Counted from the first letter of the stretch, positions 1-9,082 are shown. The stretch: DNA of 64,000 nucleotides from Bacteroides sp. (GCA_023666835.1 JAMPBJ010000001.1:931996-995995), one strand, 5' to 3'. The notes: generated by a model from the sequence alone, not told the origin. Numbers and translations are program-made.

Positions 1-5
1 AGTTA

Positions 6-518
6 GTGAATTTTTTGTTCACTCACAACCGGTTCAAAATCCTGGGAGTATTACATTGTTTGCAGCGGGAGCGGATTTTGGATTGCGGAGATGATGTGCT
101 GAAAATGGATGTCGTAGGATTCCAAAATTGCGAAATTTCTTGGCTTTCTAAGACGTATATTTCCCGGATGTCTTTCAACATATTAATAAAGAAAATGGTC
201 CGGGATTTTGACATTGGGATTGTCTTCATCGAAGATATAAATAGGATAACATATCCAAAGGAATTGCATTATCGTGAAGTTAGACAAGACCGCAAAATTC
301 TTTGGGCAAAGGGGATGTCAGTAGGAACAAATATACCCATAGTTGTTGGACTCGATAATCTCTTTGTGGTAGAAAATAAGGATTGTAAATCAGGATTTTG
401 TGATTGCGATATTATTGGAGTATTGACAAGGGAATATAATACTTCAACTGCGGAATATTCGCACGTACTCGAACTTATCAAACATCGCAGCGGACTTATA
501 GGCAAAGTCAACTTTTGA
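6..518 (+). CDS. Hypothetical protein, possibly 5'-truncated by the window edge
   Basis: This frame encodes about 170 residues and ends in TGA at 518. The first possible start is GTG at base 6, but the frame is still open at base 3, so the true start may lie outside the window. The protein is mixed alpha/beta in appearance, has no signal peptide or membrane segment, and contains several cysteines, including a C-terminal pair in GFCDCD. I recognise no family. The DNA is more AT-rich than the core genes further on, which fits the accessory character of the first 2 kb. Confidence 0.5.
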   Translation: MNFLFTHNRFKILGVLHCLQRERILDCGDDVLKMDVVGFQNCEISWLSKTYISRMSFNILIKKMVRDFDIGIVFIEDINRITYPKELHYREVRQDRKILWAKGMSVGTNIPIVVGLDNLFVVENKDCKSGFCDCDIIGVLTREYNTSTAEYSHVLELIKHRSGLIGKVNF

Positions 519-578
519 TACCAGTTGAGATAATCTGAAATTTTGAACATGCTGCCGCATAATGGCGGTTACAAGCCG

Positions 579-586
579 TAACTTTG
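579..586 (+). promoter_or_regulatory. Bacteroidetes -7 promoter box (TAACTTTG)
   Basis: TAACTTTG matches the Bacteroidetes consensus TAnnTTTG. It lies 24 bases before the ATG of the DIP1984-family pseudogene, so the promoter still looks intact although the gene is broken. Confidence 0.55.
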
Positions 587-609
587 CAGCGTGATTAAAT
601 GAAAACAAC

Positions 610-1068
610 ATGAAATTAGCTAAAACATTGAGCTAACGCGCCCAACTAAACATCAATATCAGCCAGTTGAAAAGTCGCCTCAAAGATTGCATCAGGATTC
701 AGGAAGGCGACGAAGCAACTGAGACAACCGAACAGGTTATCGAGGAACTGGATGCCGCACTGACTGAATTTCGCAACCTGGTATATCGCATCAATATGAC
801 CAACGCAGTGACAGTATTAGAGAATGGCAGGAACATAACATCTCTTCTTGCTGAACGTGATGCTATTGGCATCCGGGTAAAGGCTCTTTACGATGCCTTA
901 CGAAAAGTAACGGATAAAGAGAAACGCTATACTCGCAACGAAATTCGATACGTGCGCACTGTAGATGTCAAAGAGTTCCGTAAAAACTACGACAAAAGTG
1001 CTGCACAGCTCCGACAACTTGACTTAACCATCCAGGCTTTAGGATTCAAAACTGATTTAGTCGATTAA
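610..1068 (+). pseudogene. DIP1984-family protein gene, interrupted by one in-frame stop
   Basis: From ATG 610 the frame reads MKLAKTLS, stop (TAA 634-636), then RAQLNINISQLKSRL and an uninterrupted C-terminal part to 1068. DIP1984-family proteins begin with a motif like MKLAEAL-x-ER and continue with a helical QL-x-x-RL segment, a QEGDE motif and RINxTN, all of which are seen here (QEGDEATE, YRINMTNA). Ignoring the stop gives 152 residues, the usual family length. The simplest explanation is one GAA-to-TAA change at the conserved S-E-R. Translation could restart at TTG 667 and make a 133-residue protein lacking the first helix. The molecular function of the family is not established. Confidence 0.75.
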
Positions 1069-1317
1069 CCCTTGACTCCTTTTGTCGACAAAAAAGAGAA
1101 TCGGCGATACAACTCCCCAAAAGAAAGATTTTAGAAATGTCATGACCTGAGTTGGCCTATGGGACGATTACATCGAGCATAGCCGGCAAAGAGCATAAAT
1201 CCATCGAGCATACTTCTGTATCAGTGGGTAAGAAGATTTATTGCGCATTACCATGTATCATCTTCTCTTCGGCAAAAGGAGCTTTTTTGAGATTAACGTT
1301 AACAAAATAATTAAGAC

Positions 1318-1542
1318 ATGCCAATCTGGAAATTTACAACGAAAACGAAACGTACTTGCAATGGCGTTTCTACTGAAAAAGGTATGACCGTTGAAGTAGT
1401 CACCCCGACCTCGTCAAATCCGCTCAACAATCCTCAGGGACGCGAACAAATAGCCGCAGCCTTTATGACAAAGTACGGTGTGGATATGAAAAAGGCCGGA
1501 AATCTCACTGCCGGATATCTTGATTCCTCAATGAGTAAATGA
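1318..1542 (+). CDS. Small Bacteroidales protein (DUF6140-like)
   Basis: This 74-residue protein starts MPIWKFTTKTKRT and contains the segment NGVSTEKGMTVEVVT. It resembles small Bacteroidetes accessory-region proteins with a KGMSVEVVT-type core, which I associate with DUF6140; this assignment is from memory and tentative. It has no membrane segment or recognisable catalytic motif. It lies between two broken genes, so it may be the only intact gene left in this small accessory patch. Function unknown. Confidence 0.55.
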   Translation: MPIWKFTTKTKRTCNGVSTEKGMTVEVVTPTSSNPLNNPQGREQIAAAFMTKYGVDMKKAGNLTAGYLDSSMSK

Positions 1543-1625
1543 AACTCCGCAAAACTAACGAATCTAATTTTGGATACAAATATTTCGCTAAAAATCACCC
1601 AGTTCGATATTATAACACCAAGATC

Positions 1626-1865
1626 TTAAAGCGTTGTAACATATTGTTGATCACCATCGTTACCCACATGTGCAAAATTTGCACATTTGGTCGCCCGTTC
1701 AAGTTCACCATCCTTGAATATATTGCTTATATGACATCCTATGACAGTCCTGTCTTTCTGGAATAATTTTGCCATATGCGCTTGCGACAGCCATACGGTT
1801 TCATCTTGAAGCTTTACGTCTATACTTGTCTCTCCATCATTGGTCTGATAGATAACAATGCTGTT
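1626..1865 (-). pseudogene. RhuM-family (virulence RhuM / Fic-associated) gene remnant
   Basis: Reading the minus strand from 1865 gives a 79-codon open stretch containing NSIVIYQTNDGETSIDVKL, ETVWLSQAHMAKLF, RTVIGCHISNIFKDGEL and KCANFAHVG, before TAA at 1626-1628. This matches the N-terminal domain of RhuM-family proteins (DNA-binding-like, with the typical DxTVWLTQAQMAxLF and HIxNIFKEGEL motifs). There is no start codon in frame; a probable original start (ATGGAAAAC) lies just upstream (about 1888-1880) in another frame, and the conserved YNLDVIISVGYR region expected next is missing or scrambled. It is therefore a frameshifted and truncated remnant. RhuM genes are common on mobile islands. 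Confidence 0.7.
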
Positions 1866-2045
1866 CGTAGATCAATATTGTTTTCCATACCGCAAAGGCA
1901 CTAAAAATATTTGGAACATCTCCCATAAACACCACCATATCAACCAGCTTCGTATTTATCGCCATTGTCGAAAGCATCTGTATTATCTCTGATTTCTCCT
2001 GCGACAATCTGGATCCGGCATGTTGCAATTCATCGGCAGATTCCT

Positions 2046-2053
2046 TATCTTTG
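2046..2053 (+). promoter_or_regulatory. -7 promoter box (TATCTTTG) with TTG 20 bases upstream
   Basis: TTG at 2023-2025, a 20-base spacer and TATCTTTG fit the Bacteroidetes -33/-7 promoter. It places the transcript start near 2059 and fixes the next start at ATG 2085 rather than any upstream codon. Confidence 0.65.
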
Positions 2054-2084
2054 CTTTTGGAATATGCCTACCTGCCACCAGATA

Positions 2085-2879
2085 ATGACTGACCAACAAC
2101 CCACGATTAAAGACCTTGACGCACTGCGACGTCGTTCACGCCGGCTGCGACTGATTGCGGTGGCTGTTAGCTGTACGTTGATAGCAGGAATATGGCTGAT
2201 GGCCAAACGGCTGTCGGACGTTCACGAGCGACAGGATCATGATGAATCCGCACGGCTCGAGGCATACAATCGGCAGATTGCCATCGAGCAAGCTGAGCAT
2301 TACCGTCTTGACCGGATCGAGCAACAACGCCGGCAACAGGTCGCCGATTCAATCACAAGAGCCAACATGCCAAGCTATAGCATAGCCGACGTACACGAAA
2401 TGGTGCGCACCGTGGCTCCGGATTATTCATGGGTCTACCTGTGGCGCATGGACAACGACAACTGGATCATGCAGTACATGAAAGAGTATGGTGACAAGGA
2501 GCACTGGTTTATCCAGCGCTTCAACCCCTCGACGCGCAAGTTTGAAAAAGCCATCGAATTCTCCACCATTCACTACAAGAATCTGACCGACGACAAAGGC
2601 ATCTACACCAAGCCGGCCAACCTGCGATGCAGTTTCACCGAGGACAATATCCTCGGCACACTCGACTACTACGAGGACGGCAAGCATATCGGCACCTTCA
2701 CCCGCAATGGCATCGAACACGACTGCAGACTTGCATCAAACAACCAGGGGCCTCTGACCAAGAAAAGAATCTGCGCCCTCGAATCCGCCCCACCCGACTG
2801 GATGGACGACGGCTACGAATCAGCCGAAGATTATTACTACGACAACGAGGAAGACCTATATTTCTACTACAATCCGTAG
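2085..2879 (+). CDS. Membrane-anchored hypothetical protein with acidic Tyr-rich tail
   Basis: The protein has 264 residues. The start at ATG 2085 is preferred because the promoter box at 2046-2053 would put an upstream start outside the transcript. A short basic cytoplasmic N-terminus is followed by one membrane segment (about residues 23-41, SCTLIAGIW region), a charged helical linker to about residue 85, and a soluble extracytoplasmic domain with many aromatic residues. The C-terminus is very acidic and tyrosine-rich (DYYYDNEEDLYFYY). The gene converges with the next minus-strand gene and overlaps it by 13 bases. No family recognised. Confidence 0.75.
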   Translation: MTDQQPTIKDLDALRRRSRRLRLIAVAVSCTLIAGIWLMAKRLSDVHERQDHDESARLEAYNRQIAIEQAEHYRLDRIEQQRRQQVADSITRANMPSYSIADVHEMVRTVAPDYSWVYLWRMDNDNWIMQYMKEYGDKEHWFIQRFNPSTRKFEKAIEFSTIHYKNLTDDKGIYTKPANLRCSFTEDNILGTLDYYEDGKHIGTFTRNGIEHDCRLASNNQGPLTKKRICALESAPPDWMDDGYESAEDYYYDNEEDLYFYYNP

Positions 2880-3349
2880 ATCAGACAAAACATGGCGGCA
2901 CAACCGACCACCGCTGCGATACATCCCACAACTGTCCAACGGTTTAGCGCACTTTCGCGGCGCATCATCAGCGGGATGAGCTTGGCATTTTCCCCGTCGA
3001 TCAGTTTCTGATAATCGCCAATGCGATCAGGCAATTGCTCAAGAACCCGCTGAAGCGACAGCCTCTTTTTCGGAGCTAAATCCCGGCGTTCCAATGAGCG
3101 CCGCGTGCGCTCAATGTTATCTTTAATACCATCGATCCGACACTCATATCCCGAAATGCGACGGCGGCAATCCTCAATCAGTTCCGAAGTCGACTTCTTT
3201 CTCCCGAAGCCAAATCCGACCCTGCCGCGACCGGAGCGATCCCCTCTACCGCCATACGAATAGTTCACCACGCCGGTATTCCCACGATAAGTGGAGTCAA
3301 CCCACATATCATGCACCGTATCACCATTATATTCACCGTAGTCACTCAT
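2867..3349 (-). CDS. Hypothetical protein with Gly/Arg-rich segment and C-terminal membrane helix
   Basis: This encodes 160 residues from ATG 3349 (MSDYGEYNG). The ATG five codons upstream is rejected because it lies within the predicted promoter/transcript-start zone (TATCTTTG at 3369-3362, minus strand). The order is a polar Tyr/Gly N-terminus, a Gly/Arg-rich patch (GGRGDRSGRGRVGFG), a coiled-coil-like helical region with several arginines, and one hydrophobic segment near the C-terminus (about residues 135-157). It may be a tail-anchored protein. No family recognised; its small size and promoter support a real gene. Confidence 0.7.
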   Translation of the reverse strand: MSDYGEYNGDTVHDMWVDSTYRGNTGVVNYSYGGRGDRSGRGRVGFGFGRKKSTSELIEDCRRRISGYECRIDGIKDNIERTRRSLERRDLAPKKRLSLQRVLEQLPDRIGDYQKLIDGENAKLIPLMMRRESALNRWTVVGCIAAVVGCAAMFCLIYGL

Positions 3350-3361
3350 AAAAGTCAATCG

Positions 3362-3369
3362 CAAAGATA
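3362..3369 (-). promoter_or_regulatory. -7 promoter box (TATCTTTG) for the 160-residue tail-anchored protein
   Basis: On the minus strand TTG, a 20-base spacer and TATCTTTG are seen. The transcript would start only about 7 bases before ATG 3349, giving a very short leader. Confidence 0.65.
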
Positions 3370-3419
3370 GGGGAAAGTTCTCTATTTTGCAATCATCTGA
3401 GTGCTTGTCTCATCGCATT

Positions 3420-4748
3420 TCAGAGGTCGGTGGATTGGGTGAGCTGGCCGGTGGCTTTCAGGTAGTCGGTAGTGCGGACTCGAAAGTCGGCGTAGGCGGC
3501 TATGTATTGGTCGCAGGCGCGGCGGTAGAGGGTCTGGGCATCGAGCAGGTCGGTGATTGTCGACACTCCTACGTCGTAGTAGTTGCGGTTGAGACGCAGA
3601 TTTTCCTCGGCTTGACCGATGGCTTCGTGGGCTGTCTCCATTTTACGGTAGGCGGAGGTCAGATTGTCCCATGCGTCGCGCATGGCTATCTGCAGAAGTT
3701 CCTGTCCGTCCTCGAGCTGCAGGCGTGCATTCTGAAGTTGTATCTCTTTCTTTTTGATGTTGTGCGTACCGCCCCACCATCCCGACAGAGGCACTTTCAC
3801 GGAAATCATCAGCGCCCCGAAGTTCATGTTCTCATCGAGAAGATTGTGGAAAAACCATCCGGCGCCAAGTCCCACGGTGGGCAGATTGTTGCCGATCTCT
3901 ATTTTCTTCTCAAGCTCGGCAGCCTTCACAGCCGAATTGAGCAGACCGTACGTAGGCGTATTTGACACCGCCTGCTCCGGATCGCGCCACAAGTCGAAAG
4001 AGAATGCTGGCATGTTGGCCGGATCGACACGCTCGGTAACATTGACCGTCACCACGCCGGCTCCAATATATTGTCCAAGCAGATTGCCGCAAAGGGCTAT
4101 ACCGTTGTCGAGGTCGATCATCACGGATCTGAAATCATTGCGCTGGAGTTCGACCTTCAGCTCCTCGTTTTTAAGGATCACTCCGGCATCTACGGCGGCT
4201 TTCGTTTGATAAGCAAGCGTATCGAGCATCTCTATCAGAGAAGCCAACGTGTTGCGTTGCGAATGCAGCGACACGAGTTTCCAATAGTATTTGTCGACCG
4301 ACGCTAAGATCTCCTCATCTGATTGCAGTTTGCGAAGCTCAGCCACCCGCTCACCGACATGGGCCAGTGCATTACCGTTGACAATCCGTCCTCCGGCAAA
4401 AATGGGCTGAATGGCAGTAATGTCGACCGTGTATCCCTTGTCGATCATGCCGAGTTCAAACAGGTTCAGAACGTTGTACTGTATCACATCGTGATTGGCC
4501 CAGAAATATCCACCTGATGCCGATATCTCGGGAAAGTATTTGGTAAAAGCCTCTTCGGAAGTTTCACGTGCGATGCTGATATTGTTAACCATAGTCTGTG
4601 CCGAATAGTTTTTGCTCAGAGCCATGTCGCGACACTGCTGAAGCGTCAGAGTCAGCGTGTCGGGATTTGAGGGTCCTGGCTGGGCCACAATTCCTAAAGT
4701 CGATGTCGCCACGGCGATGGCTATAGCTAATATATGTTTAGTTTTCAT
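3420..4748 (-). CDS. TolC-family outer membrane efflux protein
   Basis: The 442-residue protein starts with a signal peptide (MKTKHILAIAIAVATSTLGIVAQ) and has the duplicated helical pattern of outer membrane efflux proteins, for example LTLQQCRDMALSKNYS near the N-terminus and YRKMETAHEAIGQAEENLRL with YDVGVSTITDLLDAQTLY near the C-terminus. It would form the trimeric exit duct of a tripartite RND pump. It is the last gene of the adaptor-pump-TolC operon and overlaps the pump gene by 11 bases, which implies translational coupling. Substrate cannot be told from the sequence. Confidence 0.93.
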   Translation of the reverse strand: MKTKHILAIAIAVATSTLGIVAQPGPSNPDTLTLTLQQCRDMALSKNYSAQTMVNNISIARETSEEAFTKYFPEISASGGYFWANHDVIQYNVLNLFELGMIDKGYTVDITAIQPIFAGGRIVNGNALAHVGERVAELRKLQSDEEILASVDKYYWKLVSLHSQRNTLASLIEMLDTLAYQTKAAVDAGVILKNEELKVELQRNDFRSVMIDLDNGIALCGNLLGQYIGAGVVTVNVTERVDPANMPAFSFDLWRDPEQAVSNTPTYGLLNSAVKAAELEKKIEIGNNLPTVGLGAGWFFHNLLDENMNFGALMISVKVPLSGWWGGTHNIKKKEIQLQNARLQLEDGQELLQIAMRDAWDNLTSAYRKMETAHEAIGQAEENLRLNRNYYDVGVSTITDLLDAQTLYRRACDQYIAAYADFRVRTTDYLKATGQLTQSTDL

Positions 4749-7700
4749 TAGTTTGGGTCGGTTGAGGTGTTGGTGTATCGGTTTCTTCCACCGGGTAGAC
4801 CGGCAGTTGGATGGTTGGAGAGGCTTTCTTACACAACTTCCAATAAAGGATCGGTATGACGGTCAGAATGAAAATCATGGTGATCGGGGTGCCGAAGAAT
4901 ATGATGATGCCCATCGGCTTCCACAGGGCACTTCCGGAAATGACCATTGGAAGGACTCCCATTGTAGCAGCCGCCGAAGTGAGGAAGATGGGACGCATAC
5001 GGCGTTCGCTTGCCTGGAAAATGGAATCCTTGACTGTAGCGCCGCCCTCCTGCAGTTCTTCGGCATAGTCAAACATGATGATCACGTTTCGTACCAAAAT
5101 GCCCATCAGACTGATCAGGCCGAGCACTGCCGTCAGGCTTATCACCTCGTCCATGACCAGTAGCCCCAATGCGGCTCCCGGAATGATAAACACCAGCGAA
5201 ATAAGCATCAGGAACGGCACGATCACGCTCTTATAGTGGAAAAGAAGAATAAAGAATATTATGACTACAGCTATAGCAAGCGCGGCGCCCATTTGCGGAA
5301 TGATCTCTGTGGACTGTTCATAATCGCCTCCATAGCTGACAGTCACATCGTCGGGCAAATCGATTTTGTCGATCTCCTTCTGCAGGATAAATGTCTGCTC
5401 AAGCGTGTTCATGCCTCTGACGTTGTCGGCTGCGATTATTGCCGTTGGCAACCCGCCGCGATAGTTGATCTGACCGGGATGCCATGTAGGATTCACCTCG
5501 GCAAATGCCTTGAGTGGAGTATTGCCGAAACCCATCACCGGTATCGGTTCACGCATCAGAGCCGCATAAGTGGAGCTGTCGGCATTTTGGGTCATAGCCA
5601 CAATATCGACGCCGTAGTCTCCCTCCCAGAGAGTGCCCATCGGCACTCCCGAACCATAGCGCATGGCCAGCGTCATCTCGAGCAGTGTGTTGTTGAGACC
5701 AAGCCGCGACATTTGAGTGGAATTGGGCTCAACCGTAGCAGCCACAAGCTGGCTGCCGGCCTCAGGCCTGACGAGCGTCAGCCCCGGGATGCGGCGCATG
5801 ATTGACAGCACCGTGTCGGCCACCTTGAGATTGCGTTTATAGTCGAGTCCCTGCAGGCGCACCTCCACCGGATACGTTGCATTGGAGTAGCTCAACTGTT
5901 TGAACTTGACATATGCACCCGGGAAATAGTCCTGATATTTGGGAGTGTATTCGTTGAGTAGCTCGATAGTGGCTTCGTTGCTCTTGGTGTTGACTATAAA
6001 CTGGGCATAGTTCGGACCACCGACCTGCGGGGCATATGTGGTCTGGAAACGAGGCGACGACATGCCGTGGAACGTTGCCACCGACACCACCCGATCATCC
6101 TTGCGCAATATCCGCGCCAGGCTGTCGGCAATAGCATCCGTCTTGTCGAGCGACGATCCCTGGGGAAGATAGATCTCCACCGCAAACTGGTCGCGTTCGG
6201 CGATAGGCATCAGCCGGATGGGTCGAGCCATGAAGATCCATGTGCCCAACACCACTGACACCAGACCGATGACGAGGCTCGTCCTTGGCCATGCAAACAC
6301 CAGAGTCACCAGCTTGTTATACCAGTTCTGAAGGCTGACGAAGAAGGAGAATTTCTTTTTTCCGCTCGCTATGGCCTTACGTTCGATGGCATAGATCGGT
6401 TTCTTGATGATCGTGTACTGCAGGTAAGGCACCAGCAGTTCGGCCACGATGAGCGAAACAGTCAGGATCAGAAGTATGGCCCAGGGGAAGTAGGTCAGGA
6501 AGTCGCGAAACATACCCGTCATCGTGATCAGGAACGGGAAGAAAGTGATCGATATGGCCATGGTGGCCGAAAAGATGGCCCTGAAGAACATCGTGCCGGC
6601 ATTTATCGTGGCCTGCATGTGAGGCATTCCGTCAGATATCAGATCCACATACTCGTCGATGATCACCACAGAGTTGTCGACAATCATACCCAGCGACACT
6701 ATCAGACACGCCAGCGTCACCGTGTTAAGTTCAATGCCGAACGCATAGAACAGACCAAGCGAAATGAATATGCTGACCGGAATGGTCAGTGCAGCAATGA
6801 ACGCCACTTTCAGCGGCAACAGCAACATGATCACCACAATCACGGCCACGATGGCTATGAGCAACTCGCGAAGAAAATCGATTACGCTCAGATTCACCAC
6901 CGTAGGCTGGTCGGTGATCTTAAACAACTCCATGTCGGCCGGCATCTCCTCGGCAAATGCATCGATCACTTTGCCGGCGGCTTTGCCCATGGCCACGATA
7001 TTCTCTCCGTCTTTCATCTGGATGCTCAACAACAGACATTTCTCACCGTTGTTGGTGATATAGCTTGTAGGCTCCGGATATTCGCGAACCACGTCGGCAA
7101 TGTCGGCAAGACGAACCACTTCGCCGTCGGGGGTGGAGAACACCACGGTCTCCTTAATTTCGTTGACCGAATTGAATGCGTCGGCCACATAGAGCGGCAT
7201 CGTATAGTCCTTTGACTTAAGACGACCGCCGGTGGTCTCAAATCCCTGGGCAAACAAGGTCAGCGCCAACGTCTTTTCGTCGATACCATAGTGAGTGAGG
7301 CGCTCGGTGTTGATGTGCACGCTGATCTGTTCGGTCTGTTCGCCGTAGACCGTCATCTCGCCAATGCTCGGCACAGCCCGAAGCCTGTCGCGCAACTGAT
7401 TCATATAGTCGCGAAGTTCCCGATAAGTCTTGTCCTTGCCCTGCATCGTCAGGAGCAGAGCCGAAGTGTTGCCGAAATCGGAAATGGTCTCCACCGCAAG
7501 TACTCCGGCCGGCAGCTTCGCCTTTTCGGCATCCATTCCAAGTTTGAACTCATCCCAGAACTGGTCGGACTCTCTGGTACCGACATTGTTATCGAGAGTG
7601 ATGAATATCATCACCATTCCGTCGGAAACACGGGCGGTGGTTTTCTCTTTATTGACCTCCTTATAGCTGAACACATAGTCCTGCAAAGGCTTGAGCACCT

Positions 7701-7902
7701 CTTGCTCTACCTGCGTTGCATCGGCACCGGGATAGACAGCAGCCACCACACCCTCGCGTATCGTGAACGACGGAAACTCGTTTTTGTCCATAACGACGAG
7801 GGAGTAAACGCCCCATGCGATAAGCACCACAGTGATCAACAGCACGATACGCCTGTACTGCAATCCGAGCGATACGATGTTAGGATTTTTGAATCTCTCC
7901 AT
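4738..7902 (-). CDS. Efflux RND transporter permease subunit (HAE1-like)
   Basis: At 1054 residues it has the full length of AcrB-like pumps: an N-terminal membrane helix, a large periplasmic porter domain, a central block of membrane helices (about residues 340-540), a second periplasmic domain and a C-terminal helix block (about 870-1025). The TM4 motif is GMIVDNSVVIIDEY, with D-N in place of the AcrB D-D pair, as in many HAE1-type pumps; the TM10 lysine of AcrB corresponds to an arginine (GILVRNVIIMFDY). It exports substrates by proton antiport together with the neighbouring adaptor and TolC protein. The TM pattern and absence of metal-binding Met clusters favour drug or amphiphile export over copper export, but this is inference. 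Confidence 0.93.
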   Translation of the reverse strand: MERFKNPNIVSLGLQYRRIVLLITVVLIAWGVYSLVVMDKNEFPSFTIREGVVAAVYPGADATQVEQEVLKPLQDYVFSYKEVNKEKTTARVSDGMVMIFITLDNNVGTRESDQFWDEFKLGMDAEKAKLPAGVLAVETISDFGNTSALLLTMQGKDKTYRELRDYMNQLRDRLRAVPSIGEMTVYGEQTEQISVHINTERLTHYGIDEKTLALTLFAQGFETTGGRLKSKDYTMPLYVADAFNSVNEIKETVVFSTPDGEVVRLADIADVVREYPEPTSYITNNGEKCLLLSIQMKDGENIVAMGKAAGKVIDAFAEEMPADMELFKITDQPTVVNLSVIDFLRELLIAIVAVIVVIMLLLPLKVAFIAALTIPVSIFISLGLFYAFGIELNTVTLACLIVSLGMIVDNSVVIIDEYVDLISDGMPHMQATINAGTMFFRAIFSATMAISITFFPFLITMTGMFRDFLTYFPWAILLILTVSLIVAELLVPYLQYTIIKKPIYAIERKAIASGKKKFSFFVSLQNWYNKLVTLVFAWPRTSLVIGLVSVVLGTWIFMARPIRLMPIAERDQFAVEIYLPQGSSLDKTDAIADSLARILRKDDRVVSVATFHGMSSPRFQTTYAPQVGGPNYAQFIVNTKSNEATIELLNEYTPKYQDYFPGAYVKFKQLSYSNATYPVEVRLQGLDYKRNLKVADTVLSIMRRIPGLTLVRPEAGSQLVAATVEPNSTQMSRLGLNNTLLEMTLAMRYGSGVPMGTLWEGDYGVDIVAMTQNADSSTYAALMREPIPVMGFGNTPLKAFAEVNPTWHPGQINYRGGLPTAIIAADNVRGMNTLEQTFILQKEIDKIDLPDDVTVSYGGDYEQSTEIIPQMGAALAIAVVIIFFILLFHYKSVIVPFLMLISLVFIIPGAALGLLVMDEVISLTAVLGLISLMGILVRNVIIMFDYAEELQEGGATVKDSIFQASERRMRPIFLTSAAATMGVLPMVISGSALWKPMGIIIFFGTPITMIFILTVIPILYWKLCKKASPTIQLPVYPVEETDTPTPQPTQTNEN

Positions 7903-7909
7903 GGCCGGG

Positions 7910-8965
7910 TCAATTTACAGGTTCCACTTTCAGCCCGTTGCTCAGCTTCTGCTGTCCCTCGACGATGACACTGTCAGACGGTTGCAGTCCGCCGGTGATG
8001 ATGATGCCGCGCGAATCGAGCCCGCCCACGTCGACTCTCAATCGGCGGGCCACGCCGTTTTTCTTGACCCATACATAGCTCGTGTTGTCAAAATCGAGCA
8101 CCACTGCCGTTGGAGGCAGTATCACATCGGCTGTCGATGTCGAATCAGCTGCCGGCGTAACACCATCGACCGCCACGCTGCATATCATGCCGGGGTGCAG
8201 ACTGCCATCGGGATCGTTGATGAGAAATTTCACATCATAGGTGCGCGAAAGTGCATTGGCAGCCACTCCCATGTCGGTCAGCTTTCCCGAGTATGTGCGG
8301 TCGCCGACGGTTATCGTGGCCACATCGCCCTTTTTGAGTTTTGCCAAGTCAACTTCCGGCACCGAAATCTTAACTTTCAGCGATGACACATCCATCAGTT
8401 CCACTACCGGGATGCCCGGAGCCATCGTCTGGCCCACATCGGCCAGTTTATGTGCCACGACTCCCGAAATCGGTGCTGTGATGGTGGCATCGTTCATGCC
8501 TGTGCGTGCTATTGAAGCAGCAGCCTCGGCCTGCTTCAGCTTCTCCTGCACCGACACCCACTGCATATCGGGCAGAGCATTGGCATCATGTAGCTTCTTC
8601 ATTCGGTTGTAGGCATCCTGTGTTTCCCGAAGCGTGGCTTCGGCTATACTGTAGGCACTCTTCAGCGATGCCCCGTCGACGGTGGCTATCAGTTGGCCTT
8701 TTGCCACTTGCTGACCTTCCTGAACGGCGATCGAATTGATCGTACCGGCCACGGAAAAACTGACCGTGGTCGAATTGCCCGCCTCGATCGTTCCCGAATA
8801 GGCATCCGAGGTGTTCGCCGATGAGCCTGTGGCTGACATCACCTTCACTCTGACCGGTTTGGTATTTCCTCCATATATGTCGGGATTGCTTTTGCCGCAA
8901 GAAGCCAGCAGAAGCGTCACCGCTCCCAGAGCGATGAAGTGCTTGAAATTTGATAGTTGAAACAT
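7910..8965 (-). CDS. RND efflux periplasmic adaptor lipoprotein (HlyD/MFP family)
   Basis: The 351-residue protein begins with a lipoprotein signal ending in LLLASCGKSN, so Cys at the SC junction is probably lipidated. It shows the membrane-fusion-protein order: a first lipoyl half (GTINSIAVQEGQQVAKGQLIA), a helical hairpin (about residues 105-155), a second lipoyl half (APISGVVAHKLADVGQTM) and a beta-barrel domain. It bridges the RND pump and the TolC duct. It is the first gene of the operon; the pump starts 7 bases downstream. No clear TAnnTTTG box was found in the 90 bases upstream. Confidence 0.92.
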   Translation of the reverse strand: MFQLSNFKHFIALGAVTLLLASCGKSNPDIYGGNTKPVRVKVMSATGSSANTSDAYSGTIEAGNSTTVSFSVAGTINSIAVQEGQQVAKGQLIATVDGASLKSAYSIAEATLRETQDAYNRMKKLHDANALPDMQWVSVQEKLKQAEAAASIARTGMNDATITAPISGVVAHKLADVGQTMAPGIPVVELMDVSSLKVKISVPEVDLAKLKKGDVATITVGDRTYSGKLTDMGVAANALSRTYDVKFLINDPDGSLHPGMICSVAVDGVTPAADSTSTADVILPPTAVVLDFDNTSYVWVKKNGVARRLRVDVGGLDSRGIIITGGLQPSDSVIVEGQQKLSNGLKVEPVN

Positions 8966-9082
8966 GGCGATATGTTAGAGTGCTTGTTTATGAGCGGATT
9001 TACTCTTTTAAGACTATAACACATCAGGGCTTCATGTTGTTGTCAGGTGTGAATTTTTGCTACACTCCACGGATATTTTTTG

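Noticed and set aside
1152..1310. An open stretch of about 52 codons on the plus strand before the DUF6140-like gene
   Set aside because: It has no ATG, follows a stop directly, and matches nothing recognisable; it may be decayed sequence.
1539..1766. A 75-codon plus-strand reading frame after the DUF6140-like gene
   Set aside because: It is antisense to the RhuM remnant and has no promoter or recognisable features.
4738..7902. Copper-exporting CusA identity for the RND pump
   Set aside because: TM4 reads VDN and no methionine cluster was seen; general HAE1-type efflux is a safer call.
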